From: Nemania diffusa
Taxonomy: Eukaryota; Ascomycota; Sordariomycetes; Xylariales; Xylariaceae
Length of the DNA: 64,000 nucleotides
Assembly: GCA_038501195.1 (NCBI GenBank)
Contig: JBBPUQ010000002.1
Location: 310,001 to 374,000, forward strand
Direction of reading: 5' to 3'
Shown here piece by piece: positions 49,003 to 58,822 of this stretch. Numbering within the stretch: position 1 is the first letter of the stretch; each line of letters begins with the position of its first letter. A model generated the notes under the pieces. The model made no database searches, was not told the origin of the DNA, and saw nothing but the letters and a program-made list of their open reading frames with translations. A program made the translations under genes and the position numbers.

Positions 49003-52000
49003 ATGGAATACAATATCGATCGCCCTGCAAAACGGGCACGAATCCAGGATCTTCTTTGCAGTGTGCCTGAACAACAGCCGCAATCGGCGCGAGCAATAAC
49101 ACCATTCGTACAGTACCAAGATCGCGCCTCGGTCGCGATCGCATGGCCTAACGAACAGACTACTATACCATCTAGTGTATCTAATGCAAGGCATCAAGCA
49201 CCTTGTGGGAGTTCGAGTCAATTGACAATATCTGCCTTTCAACACATCGGTCGGGACGGTCGGGATCTTGAAAACATACTAGAAGGCCGTCCAGATGTCA
49301 ACAAATGCCAGGATTACAAGCTAACGCAAGGTTCACTAGAAACAGAAGCGTCATGCTTCCCACCGCAACCTTTTCGGCAATCTTCCACATCGTTTAATGG
49401 GTATGGGCAAATACCGCAGCAGTATGCGCCTCAGTTTGGGCCTGGTCCCCTGCAGCCGATGTGGAATGAAGGGCACGGCACCTTATCCCACCCCGAACCA
49501 GCGCATTTTGATGGTTACTATCAAGCGAATGTCGATTTAATAGCCCGTCGCACACTCAACTCAGACTTAATACAGCAGCCAAACGCACCGCACGTCAAAG
49601 ATGAAAAAGTATGCTTCGGGATGGTAAGTGACTATCTCGGTAAGTTGTAATTAACGCAAGCTAAACTTCCTAGATTCAACAACTTTCTGGTACATGGGAT
49701 GTGAAGAGCTCAACTGTGGCCGCTGGGGTCTCTGTTAAATTCGAATCATCCGAGCAATTTAGATCACTTGATCATGAAGCTATCAGCGGCCGGCTTCATT
49801 CATGTCACAGCCAGATGATATATGGTCTTCTACAGGAAGATACGCTTGAGCTTTTCGTATCTTGCTCCACATACGAGAAATCAACTACACTAAAACAGGC
49901 TCGAGGCTCTAGAGTCTTACCTTGCACATTGGAAGTCACAATTTACGGCCCAATTGAGCTTCTTGAAGAAATTGGAGACTGGTTTCAGGAACAAGACATT
50001 TATCTCCAAGACCCGCGGTCATGTCATCTAGACGTCAAATACTGTAACCCTCACAAACTGTCCACAGGCAATCTTGAAGCATGTCCTCTATTATCGGAGG
50101 TAACGGCAATGAAGACACCTTCGGTGGAAATGCAAATGATCTCGTCAAGGCCAAGCTTCCTGGATGTACTCAAGAGCCGAGATAATTTATACGAAGCTCA
50201 CCAACCAACCGCCATTCGTTCAACTTTGAAAAGGTATAATAAGATCTTCAAACTGCACCTTTTGCCTTTTCAGGGTTGACATGCGACTTTAGGCACCAAA
50301 AACAAGCACTCACTTTCATGCTGCAACGCGAGCGCGGCTGGGCTTTCGATCAGGCGTATATTGATCTTTGGGAGGCCCACAAAACCGATCATGGAGTTTA
50401 GTAAGTCGGAGGTGAAAACCATACTCATCACCGTTACTGATCGGTAATTTTAGCTTCATTAACAGGGTTGCAGACGTATACCAAAATGAAGAGCCAGCTG
50501 AGTTTCGCGGAGGTATCATTGCGGATACTATGGGACTCGGGAAAACTCTCACAATGATAGCTTTAGTAGCAGCAGATCTCGATGCCTCAGCAGAGCACCG
50601 CACCCAAGTAGGTGGACAACACCAAGGTATTCCTAGAGTAGACACGACACTCATTATTATTCCGCCACCATGTACGTTAAACAACCCCAATCTAGATATG
50701 ATTCATGTCTAAGAAGCAACAGTGCTAGATACTTGGGAAGAACAATTGGCAGAGTATTTGGGTCCTAAGAATATTGTTATAGCTTTGTCCTAACAGTTAT
50801 TTAGGCACGTTTTTCAGGATCGTCTTAATTGGTGCCGGCACCACGGCAAAATTAGAATAGATAGTTCCAAAGAATTATCTTCACAAAATATTGTGCTTAC
50901 AACATACCACACTGTCTCAGCCGAATGGAAAGCATACAAGAACGACCAAATTTCCCTTTTGTTCTCCGTTGAATGGAAAAGAGTTATTCTTGACGAAGGT
51001 AAGCTCGATAATATTCCGAATGTTGAAAACCAACACTAAAAGGGGATTTAGCTCATTTCATTCGGAATGCTAGCGCAACGATGGCACGAGCTGTGTGCGC
51101 TCTTTCAGCATCTTCTCGTTGGGCTGTTTCTGGAACCCCGGTCCAAAACCGGCTTTCTGATCTAGCTTCCTTGCTAAAGTTTATACAGGCACATCCGTAC
51201 AGCGAAATCAAACGGTTCGAAACGGATATTTCCTCTCTCTGGAAGTCTGGCGAAGACGAAGAGGCCATAAAGAGGCTTCAGTATTTATCAGCATGCCTAA
51301 TCCTACGAAGGGCTAAGGGAACAATCAATTTACCTCCGAAGAAAGATCTTCTTTGTCCAGTGGAATTTCTACCCATCGAAAGGGAATCATACGAAATTCT
51401 TAAGGAGAAAGCCATCCTCAGCATCGATGAAGCAATTTCAGGCCAGCATGGGAGCTCACGGCCCGGAGTGTATGCGAATGCCCTTCAGAGAATTGAATCT
51501 CTTCGACTCTTCTCTGACTTAGGTCTTCAATATCATGCCAGACACGAAATTCAGAGTGATGATAATTGGTCTAGAATCGCTCAGCAGGCTTTCAACTCCA
51601 AAAGAGGCATAGAGCCCCTTTTCTGTATGCAATGTTCATTGTCCTTGGACTTCACTGAGTCACTATTAGACGAACCAGACTCGGGGACCCCCGACCCTCA
51701 ATTTTCGAGCTGTATGAAGTTCATTTGTAGCGATTGCATCAGAAAGCTCAAGCGGGACAATCGGGCTGTGGGGTGCGGCCACAAGCCTGCCTGTCCCATG
51801 GCATCAGTTTCCACAGGCCGTGACGTCTTTGAAGAGACGCTAGATACTACTTTAAGTGTACCATCACTGTCCCCGAGATTATCATCTAAAGTTGAAGCAC
51901 TCATCACGGATCTTAAAAGCCTTCCTAAGGAGACTAAATGGTATTTTTCACATGGCGACCGCGACCCATCGGGAGTCGACAGAGCTAACTGATCGCAGCG

Positions 52001-52677
52001 TCGTGTTCTCCACTTGGCGACTAACACTTGACCTTGTGAAAGCGGGCTTAGACCAAAGTTCGATCGAAAGCATTCGCTTCGATGGAAAGGTACCGCAGAA
52101 TGAGAGAGGACCTGTTGTCGATAGATTCCGCACCGATCCGAAGATTCGAGTTATGCTGCTTACGCTATCATGTGGTGCTGTTGGGTAAGAGATTTGCCTC
52201 TAGTATCTCGCTTGCTACACTACGAGAGTTGAATCTAACATTACATAGGCTCACTCTAACCGCAGCTTCCCGAGCATATTTAATGGAGCCGCATTGGTGA
52301 GTAAGGCCTTTACTTCTGTAGAGACAGAAGGGGATCTAACTTTGAAACTTAGGAATCCTACTCTTGAAGAGCAAGCACTTGCGCGAATCCACCGTCTAGG
52401 CCAAACGAAGGAAGTAACAACAGTTCGACTCTTTATGCGTGACTCGTTTGAAGAGGTTGGTTCTAAAACATGTATTACAATAGCACATTAGTAACAGTTA
52501 AGTAGGAAGTTATGAAGGTCCAAGATGTGAAGAAGCAGCTCGCTAACGTACTACTGTCATCTCACGACGGCGGGTCGGCGACCGACAATATGGGGACTCT
52601 ACAGGTGAGTACAATCCCTAGGTTCCGGATAGATACTAGGTTAATAAGTAGAATAGGCGCTTCGATCACTTCTTTGA
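49003..52677 (+). CDS. SNF2-family RING helicase-like ATPase (HLTF/Rad5/Uls1 type), twelve exons
   Basis: Proposed exons are 49,003-49,623, 49,674-50,233, 50,293-50,400, 50,454-50,671, 50,723-50,775, 50,818-50,998, 51,052-51,940, 51,999-52,184, 52,249-52,296, 52,353-52,455, 52,506-52,604 and 52,657-52,677, giving 1,028 residues; all phases agree. The 42-bp intron after 50,775 (donor GTTATA) is the least certain. The start follows caccATGG. A low-complexity N-terminus is followed by a HIRAN-like region, then HQKQALTFML, motif I DTMGLGKT (about 455), DEAH (about 580) and the SGTPVQNRLSDLASLL block. A RING-like cysteine cluster lies at 772-828 (FCMQC, FICSDC, CGHKPACP), then motif V LTLTAASRAYLMEPHWNP and motif VI ARIHRLGQTK. 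Such enzymes remodel chromatin or repair stalled forks and may be ubiquitin ligases. It is divergent from the NLR-like gene. No inactivating change is seen. Confidence 0.88.
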
Positions 52678-53082
52678 GTTTTCAATATATCTCTTGTCCC
52701 ATTCGTTGCCGTAATGTAGAATAATGTAGTCAAACTTAGGGACGATCGTCTACGTAATTATTGGAATTGTTTTAGGGTAGAATCGACAATGGCTACAAAC
52801 ACCATCACTAGGTTACCAGTCTTCAAATAAATTCTTATCTCAACATACGTTGAATATGGCCGTATTCACGATAACCTCTTTTCGTGCTTCTTGTTATCAA
52901 TAACGCTGCCCTCTCAATTAGTTACGTTCTATTACCTCTCGCTAATTACATCAGTCACGGGATTCTAGCAACGCACAGAAACGAAGTGTCAGCTCACAGG
53001 TTCTTCCACACTTGAAACTATAACAACAATATGAGAGTTAACTTCCGGAATCACCCTCCCCATTGCTGCCGTTACTTGCTAC
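52678..53082. other. intergenic region after the SNF2 gene
   Basis: Holds the SNF2 3-prime flank and a possible leader of the small ORF at 53,083. No other coding sequence is seen. Confidence 0.45.
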
Positions 53083-53286
53083 ATGGCGAAGCACTGCGAC
53101 GGCTCGGCTCCAATGATTATCCCCGAAATCCCGCCGGCTGACAAAGCGCCAGGGGATTCGAAGGATGAAATAGAGCTAGCGTACCTGAATAGAATTGATA
53201 AACTCGAGCGAGAGGCTGAGGTAAAGGGCATATTTTCGGGACCGCCCGCACCTCAGGTACCAACAAGGAACGAGATTGTTGACTAG
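53083..53286 (+). CDS. small charged ORF, 67 residues, function unknown
   Basis: The frame begins MAKHCDGSAP with acceptable start context (tgctacATGG) and has a charged stretch ELAYLNRIDKLEREAEVK that could form a short coiled coil. It has one cysteine, no signal peptide and no membrane segment. Its end at 53,286 runs straight into a degenerate minisatellite. I do not recognise it; it may be a young gene, a truncated remnant or chance. Confidence 0.35.
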   Translation: MAKHCDGSAPMIIPEIPPADKAPGDSKDEIELAYLNRIDKLEREAEVKGIFSGPPAPQVPTRNEIVD

Positions 53287-53560
53287 CTTAACTTAATTAA
53301 GCTTAACTAAATTCAACTAACTTAATTAATTTAAACTAAGTTAACCAGATTAGTTAGATCTAGTTAGGTTAGCAAGTTTAGCTAGTTTAGTTAGTTAAGC
53401 CAGGTCAGTCAAGTCCAGTTAGGTCAACCAAGTCAGCCAGGTTAATCATGTTAGCCAGGTTCATCAAATCAAATAAATTTAAACAAGCCTATAAGTTAAT
53501 TAAGCTAGAAATATATTAGTTTATATAATAATATTTATATAAATTTAATTAATTAATTGC
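53287..53560. repeat. degenerate minisatellite with a roughly 9-10 bp unit
   Basis: Words like aactaagtta, gttagcaag, ccaggtcagt, caagtcagcc and aggttaatca follow one another for about 230 bases with variations at C/T and A/G positions, then the tract fades into pure A/T. It looks like an expanded short repeat that later accumulated transitions. Confidence 0.6.
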
Positions 53561-53627
53561 TTTATATTCGAAACACCTTGCTGCCACTCAGCAAGAAACC
53601 TGGCTAGCGTAGATGTTGAACTTGTAG

Positions 53628-53838
53628 CTAGGCGCTATTTCTTGGCTTAGCATAGGCCACTATGTTGCCTTGGGCATCTCTGACTTTCTCGACACAGGAA
53701 TCGGCGTTAGTTAAGTTGTTGTATCCGCATGAGCAACTCCAATTGTTGATAAGAGTGGAGTCTGCGTTATAAATGGCAGCCGTGCTTCGAAATTTATATG
53801 ATTGTGAAAAAGGTAATGAGGAGATCTCTTGAGTTTGG
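53628..53838 (-). other. candidate small cysteine-containing ORF or gene relic
   Basis: On the minus strand an open frame of about 70 codons ends with TAG at 53,628-53,630. The last 50 codons read like real protein: TAAIYNADSTLINNWSCSCG, then NADSCVEKVRDAQG and a short tail. No ATG opens the frame; upstream it meets stops. A nearby minus-strand ATG starting MTITSDPNS is in another frame, so an intron or frameshift would be needed. The three close cysteines and small size would suit a secreted protein, but no signal peptide can be shown. Confidence 0.3.
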
Positions 53839-54171
53839 GTCAGAGGTTATAGTCATCAGAACGCCTACACAACTCCCTTTGATATACCATAAGTACCCCA
53901 TGCGTGTTTTGGGGGATAACATATCCGCTCGGAACGAATCTAGGCATTACCTCAAGATATGCAGGCAGGAACAATATGATCATCCATCTCTGCCCGATCC
54001 CTGCGGCAGGTCTGTAGGAAGCGAATCACAAACAAATGCAACCAGGGGGTCTCATTGGGAATATCAAATCCATTAAAAATTGTTCTCTTCTGACCGGTTT
54101 TAGGACCTCAAGACATTGGATGGCCTGGATTGTTGGGGGTTACTAACTACTTCGGGTAATATATCATCAAA
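53839..54171. other. intergenic region, no gene recognised
   Basis: Open frames here are short and lack family features. It includes the 3-prime flank of the kinase-like gene. Confidence 0.4.
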
Positions 54172-55125
54172 TCAGTCATTGAGCCACGGCCGTCGTGCTA
54201 TCCATTCCGTCCTGCGTGCTTTTTCCAGTTTCTTGTATGCTTTGGTGACTTCCGGAAAGCCCATGTGCCCTAGCTTTCGTTCGATCTGGATCCTGTATGC
54301 CGAATCACTTTCTGCGCCTGTAGCACTGATCCGTTCCACGTCAAGTGCGCCACAAACAGCGAATTTCGTTCGCACCCATGCAAGGGGACAGTACCCAGCT
54401 AGGTCCCAGTCGATTACCGCGATCTGGTCTCCGTCAATGAGAATATTGGTAGGTCCAAGATCGTTGTGGGAAAGAACGTATGTCGAGCAGTCCATGCCTA
54501 ATCCTTTGCAGTGCTTCTGAAGCGCTGCTGGACTGTAGTCACAATCCATCGGTTCACGGAGAGGGTCCATCCACCTGTAATCCACACCCGTCATGGAAGG
54601 AGACTGGAAGGCCCTGAGTTCTGAGCAAATATGGGCAACGCGAGTCGAAATGTGCTGTTGCTCCTGAGTGTCCATCTCCCACCATGCTTCATTTAGTCTC
54701 CTGCCAGGCATGTGCGGCTCAAAAAGGTAGATCCTGTCACCCTCGATGGCGTGGAATAAGACTTTAGGGATCTTAAAGCTGAGTTGCTGCTGGGCTAAAA
54801 AAGCGAGCATTTCGTGTTCTTGTGATTTGTTGCCGTCATCGATGAGTTTGACCTTAAGGATTAAAGCACTGCCAAAGCTAAAGACTGCAGACGCGTCTCC
54901 GGCGTCATGGACTTGGCGCGCATGACCAGTTTGGGAAATTGGGCCGGCTTCAGGCAAGATAGCAGGTGCGACAGAAAGTGTGTAGCTGGAACCGTCACTG
55001 TTCCTCTGCAGGTATTCACCAGCGTGCGATCCTTGTACATGACGGAGGATATATTTGCTTCCAATGAGCCATGAGGTATTGTTTATCTGTTCAACAGAAT
55101 CGCGAACCGGGCCTACAGACACCAT
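54172..55125 (-). CDS. aminoglycoside-phosphotransferase (APH)-family kinase-like protein
   Basis: A single-exon gene of 317 residues on the minus strand, starting at the ATG with context ctaccATGG. Longer upstream frame lacks another ATG. The protein has the APH/choline-kinase fold signature: LSHNDLGPTNILID at 218-231 (catalytic Asp222 in the HxDxxxxN motif, here HNDLGPTN) and VIDWD at 237-241 for metal binding. A Lys in ALILKVKLIDD and a following EHEMLAFL segment fit the nucleotide-binding lobe. Fungal members are numerous and mostly of unknown substrate; small-molecule phosphorylation is the family role. No signal peptide is visible, so a cytosolic location is likely. It does not imply drug resistance. 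Confidence 0.85.
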   Translation of the reverse strand: MVSVGPVRDSVEQINNTSWLIGSKYILRHVQGSHAGEYLQRNSDGSSYTLSVAPAILPEAGPISQTGHARQVHDAGDASAVFSFGSALILKVKLIDDGNKSQEHEMLAFLAQQQLSFKIPKVLFHAIEGDRIYLFEPHMPGRRLNEAWWEMDTQEQQHISTRVAHICSELRAFQSPSMTGVDYRWMDPLREPMDCDYSPAALQKHCKGLGMDCSTYVLSHNDLGPTNILIDGDQIAVIDWDLAGYCPLAWVRTKFAVCGALDVERISATGAESDSAYRIQIERKLGHMGFPEVTKAYKKLEKARRTEWIARRPWLND

Positions 55126-55538
55126 GGTAGAATAAGGTACTTGTTGTTGAAGGAGAGTATTCAAGTTCAGGTGTTGATCTGTGCTGACGAGTTGGGCAAT
55201 CAACAATGGGTTGACCTACTGGGGATCCACTTATATGTCTCAATACTTATACAATAGTCGGCCATTTTTGAGACCCCTAGAGACACGATGCACGGATTCT
55301 ATACTTCACGAGAGATAACAGAGTAATTGCTTCTTAATCTAGATAGAGTGATAGTTCGACACGAAGGAAAATAAATTATGGCGTGCAACTAAAGAAGACC
55401 AACCCCAGGAGACTATCGTAGCTTAACAATAAGTCAGCAGACAATTCCTAGCCTCCCAGTTGTGTTCAATTTTGAAAACAGCTAAGGCTTATTGATTCAT
55501 TACTACGTATTTCGAAGTCTGGAGTGTTGGTTGGCTCA
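55126..55538. other. upstream region of the kinase-like gene
   Basis: Non-coding; contains the promoter of the kinase-like gene. The first copy of an 8-bp target duplication starts at 55,539. Confidence 0.45.
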
Positions 55539-55546
55539 CTGACATT

Positions 55547-56053
55547 CAGCGCTACCCACAGGTAAAGTAATACTTTGACTGACTGTCAATTAATTGACCC
55601 AATCCAGTCAAAATAATCGGTTTTAAACTAATTGCAGGTAAAGTAATAATTCTTTAACTGACTTGTTACTTAACAATTACTTCCAATTAATTTTCCTATT
55701 TCTTTTAAACATTTTTTGTTGTTTTTTTTTGGTAAAAAAGAAGCCTTCTTTTCCTAGGTAGGCTGGGTAGCACCCTGTTCTTAACCCCACTTATTTAGCT
55801 ACTTACCTAGCCACTTACCTAGCCACTGACTTAGCCTACTTACTACCCTACCTACCGCCTTACCTACCTACCTACCTTGCTTTTTACAATCTGTACGCTT
55901 TACGTACATTACTTGAATTACTTGGTCAATTAACTTACCAATCCAATCAATAGATTCCGGCAAGTCAGTCAAACAAGCGTTTTTTTGCGATCAATCAAGG
56001 TAAAACACGTCAAAAGCCGTTTATTTGACTAACTTTACCTGTGGGTAGCGCTG
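55547..56053. mobile_element. non-autonomous hAT-type element with 8-bp target duplication
   Basis: The 507-bp element starts CAGCGCTACCCACAGGTAAA and ends with its reverse complement, giving at least 20 bases of perfect terminal inverted repeat. It is flanked on both sides by CTGACATT (55,539-55,546 and 56,054-56,061), a perfect 8-bp duplication, which is the hAT signature. The inside has no ORF. Near the left end the subterminal word caggtaaagtaat occurs twice, and the centre holds ctac-type simple repeats. The intact ends and identical duplication point to a fairly recent insertion moved by a transposase from elsewhere. Confidence 0.88.
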
Positions 56054-56061
56054 CTGACATT

Positions 56062-57840
56062 GTAGGTATACTAGTCATAGGAAGCTATTAAATCCTATTA
56101 GGCGCTGTATGCTTCTTGATCACAGGTCACAATTGGCGATCTGTGCAGCCAATGGTTTGCTTACTGTCGTTACTCGAGCCCCAACCTAGAAATATAAATA
56201 TGCAGCCTCAAATTCAAGCGCTACTAGATACTCAGTAAGCGGGAAGTTGCGGCACTGCCGCCTTCACTCGGTATGCTGTCAACCGGTATACTGTTAACCG
56301 GTGTACTATCAACCGGCATACTGTCAATTGTTGACAACGCATATCATTCGGCTAAGATAATGCGACCCAATCACCGCTCCCATTCAGCTGGAAAGAGTCG
56401 CAGTGAGATCTAGCTATGCCGGGCAGAGGCGGGACTTACTAAGGAGTCCTAGCTCATTCAGCTGCTCTTAGATACTTGCCTATCTAGACAGGCCGGTTCT
56501 ACTACGTAGACTCAAGTTCAGTAGGTTCGGCAATTGCCAATACCCAACATGTACACCGCATCAAATATATTGCTGAGCACTCGATAGATCAAATTAGCCC
56601 ACGGTCTAGATCGATACAGTCTCCACTCCTAACGCAACCACTTTGGTTACCATTCGCTTCCTTAAAGGGAAATGTTCCCGAGGAAAAAAAATATAGGTAT
56701 TGAATCTTCTGTTTGCATCCATTACTTATCATAATGAGCACTGAGAATGGGATGAGATAGTTATTTGGGCAGGCTATGGGACTGTTACATCTATCCTCCG
56801 AGCAATTGAAATTTGGGTAAATACTAAGTAACCTCATTGAACTGGGGGGGCATTCTACTTGTTTAATATATATATCTCGGTCCTCGCTGTTAGCTCTGGG
56901 AACAACGGTAATCTCTCTGTTTCTTGAGGTCCTTAGTTTACTCTGGTAGAAGCATGTTTTAATACTGCATTAGAGAATGCAACTCTTAGCAATACCTTAT
57001 ATAAATATCATACGATAGGACGTACGTTACACACGAAATTGCATCTTCTTGAGCATTACGTATTTCCTTATCTATGTACATGATGATATTTATGAACTCC
57101 TAAGCTAAGCGTAAGGCGTAATCACATCGCTAATGACTCTACTAGAGGAGCTCGGTTGCACAGACTGTTGCATGACAGGGTCTACAAGTCTGAGCCTCAA
57201 CAAGTGAGTCAGCGCACCCTCCGTCTATTGACCTAATAAACTTGAATGCAGGGACTATTAAAACGTGATAGGACAAGCCAGGACATCCTACTTGGATATA
57301 TTACTTGGGATGCGATTTCATCATCTTTTAAGCTAGCATCTTAATATCACCAGCGCCATCATTGGTCGCAGTAAACAACAAGCATGAAAAAGGATATCTC
57401 TCAAACGAGAGGTTCCAGGGTCGGGTATATCCGCGCGTGAGATGCGGGTCTGAGGCTTGATGCTTTAAGTCCCACGAGCTGTCAGCTGTTCAATAACCAG
57501 GGTTGGAAATGACACCAATGGGAATTCCATACCGAGGTAGAACATTAAGTAGAGAGTGGAAAGACTAAAGTGAAATCTACAAGCATGCAGGAATAGCCCT
57601 ACGCGAAGATATGATGAAGAGTCAAGCGAGGTAAGAATAATTTTATAGGACATCTTGCTCATTAATTCTAATTATGTTGCTGACCAGGTAATTTTGGAGC
57701 ACTAGGCCCGACGTAACCGAAGACCCGCCGTGTACACGTGGGAAAGGAGACAGGGGATTCTACTCGGTGCTGGTCGTCGTTGATGATTTGTATTAGATAA
57801 CTGGGGTTATGTTAAAAATACACCTTTAGAAAGAAAGACC
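56062..57840. other. gene-free stretch between two transposon-like features
   Basis: No accepted gene on either strand. It contains a 15-bp tandem repeat near 56,270 and otherwise moderate A/T sequence. Confidence 0.5.
56270..56332 (+). repeat. about four copies of a 15-bp unit (aaccggtatactgtc)
   Basis: Successive units vary at a few positions: atgctgtcaaccggt, atactgttaaccggt, gtactatcaaccggc, atactgtcaattgtt. Nearly all differences are transitions. Confidence 0.7.
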
Positions 57841-57882
57841 AATAATTGACCGGTCACGCCAAATCTTTTGGCGCAGTGGTAT
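57841..57882. repeat. left 42-bp inverted repeat flanking the FAD-oxidase segment
   Basis: It matches the reverse complement of 61,906-61,947 at 41 of 42 positions. The unit contains a perfect palindrome TGACCGGTCA and a short hairpin CGCCAAA/TTTGGCG. Similarity to the partner continues weakly outward (aagaaagac), not inward. No target duplication is clear. Confidence 0.75.
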
Positions 57883-58822
57883 TTTCTAACAGGTTAAACC
57901 TATTTGCCAAGCTTTTTTTAGACAGCCACACGCCACGCCGGTGAGCGCGACAGACGATGATCATTACTAGATGACTTAAGCTTACTGGACCACAACGGCG
58001 AGCACGTATATTTGAACGCGTCAAGAGGCGTAAGAGGGAGGTCACATTTTCTTCAATATATTCGCTACAATGGAATGGTCTGGGTAGGATTGTGGCACCT
58101 TGTATCGGATTTCGGTAGATTGGCTTTCACCTGAGCATGACGGCCGTCTAGCCCTCACCCCTTCATTCCACAGGCTATGCTATAAGACAAGTTATGTTCT
58201 AAGACTACCTGCATGAACGCCACATGGCACTACATGATCGATCTCTTGGATGCTGGCTGTAACTAGAGGTCTAACCTCTTATGACTCTCGTTTACTGTCC
58301 TAAGACTTATAATTAGAAAACGATACCACGTTCCCGGGACCCGAGCTGATAAGACATGTCAACCTCTAGGCATACACTAAGGTCCTTGTACCGTATTCCG
58401 TTCAAGTGGGGAGTCTAGTGTGATCGGAGACAGGGCTTGAGATCCATTCTCAGCCTCAGCAGCTAGGCTAACGAGAATCGTCAACCTCTAGCGGTACCTA
58501 ATCCTTCTTACCTGGAGTGGCGCTGCGGGATTCATTCTCGGCGTAGATGGTCCCACGGAGTAAGGTTGGAAATGAGAAGTCTGCTCCTTCTGGTCCTGCC
58601 GTATCGACTGGTATGCCTCGCTTCTCTCCGCGTCTGGAGTGTCAGCGCAGGATGTGGCTCGAAACAGGACCCCGGGGTAGAATTACCAGGGCCAAAGTGA
58701 TGGACAATAAATAAGCGTTTGCCCTGCATCCCGATGGTTTGTTCAAACTGGGCACAGCTACTTGCAGCTCTGTCTAAATACACAGGCTCTAGTTCTCGTT
58801 CGTTTTCTGTGCTATACCAATA
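57883..58822. other. upstream region of the FAD oxidase gene
   Basis: Non-coding; the word gtcaacctctag appears twice (about 58,357 and 58,480). The last part is the probable promoter of the FAD oxidase gene. Confidence 0.45.

Noticed and set aside
54172..55125. Reading the APH-like kinase as an antibiotic-resistance gene
   Set aside because: The APH fold is widespread in fungi with many substrates, and nothing here indicates aminoglycoside use.
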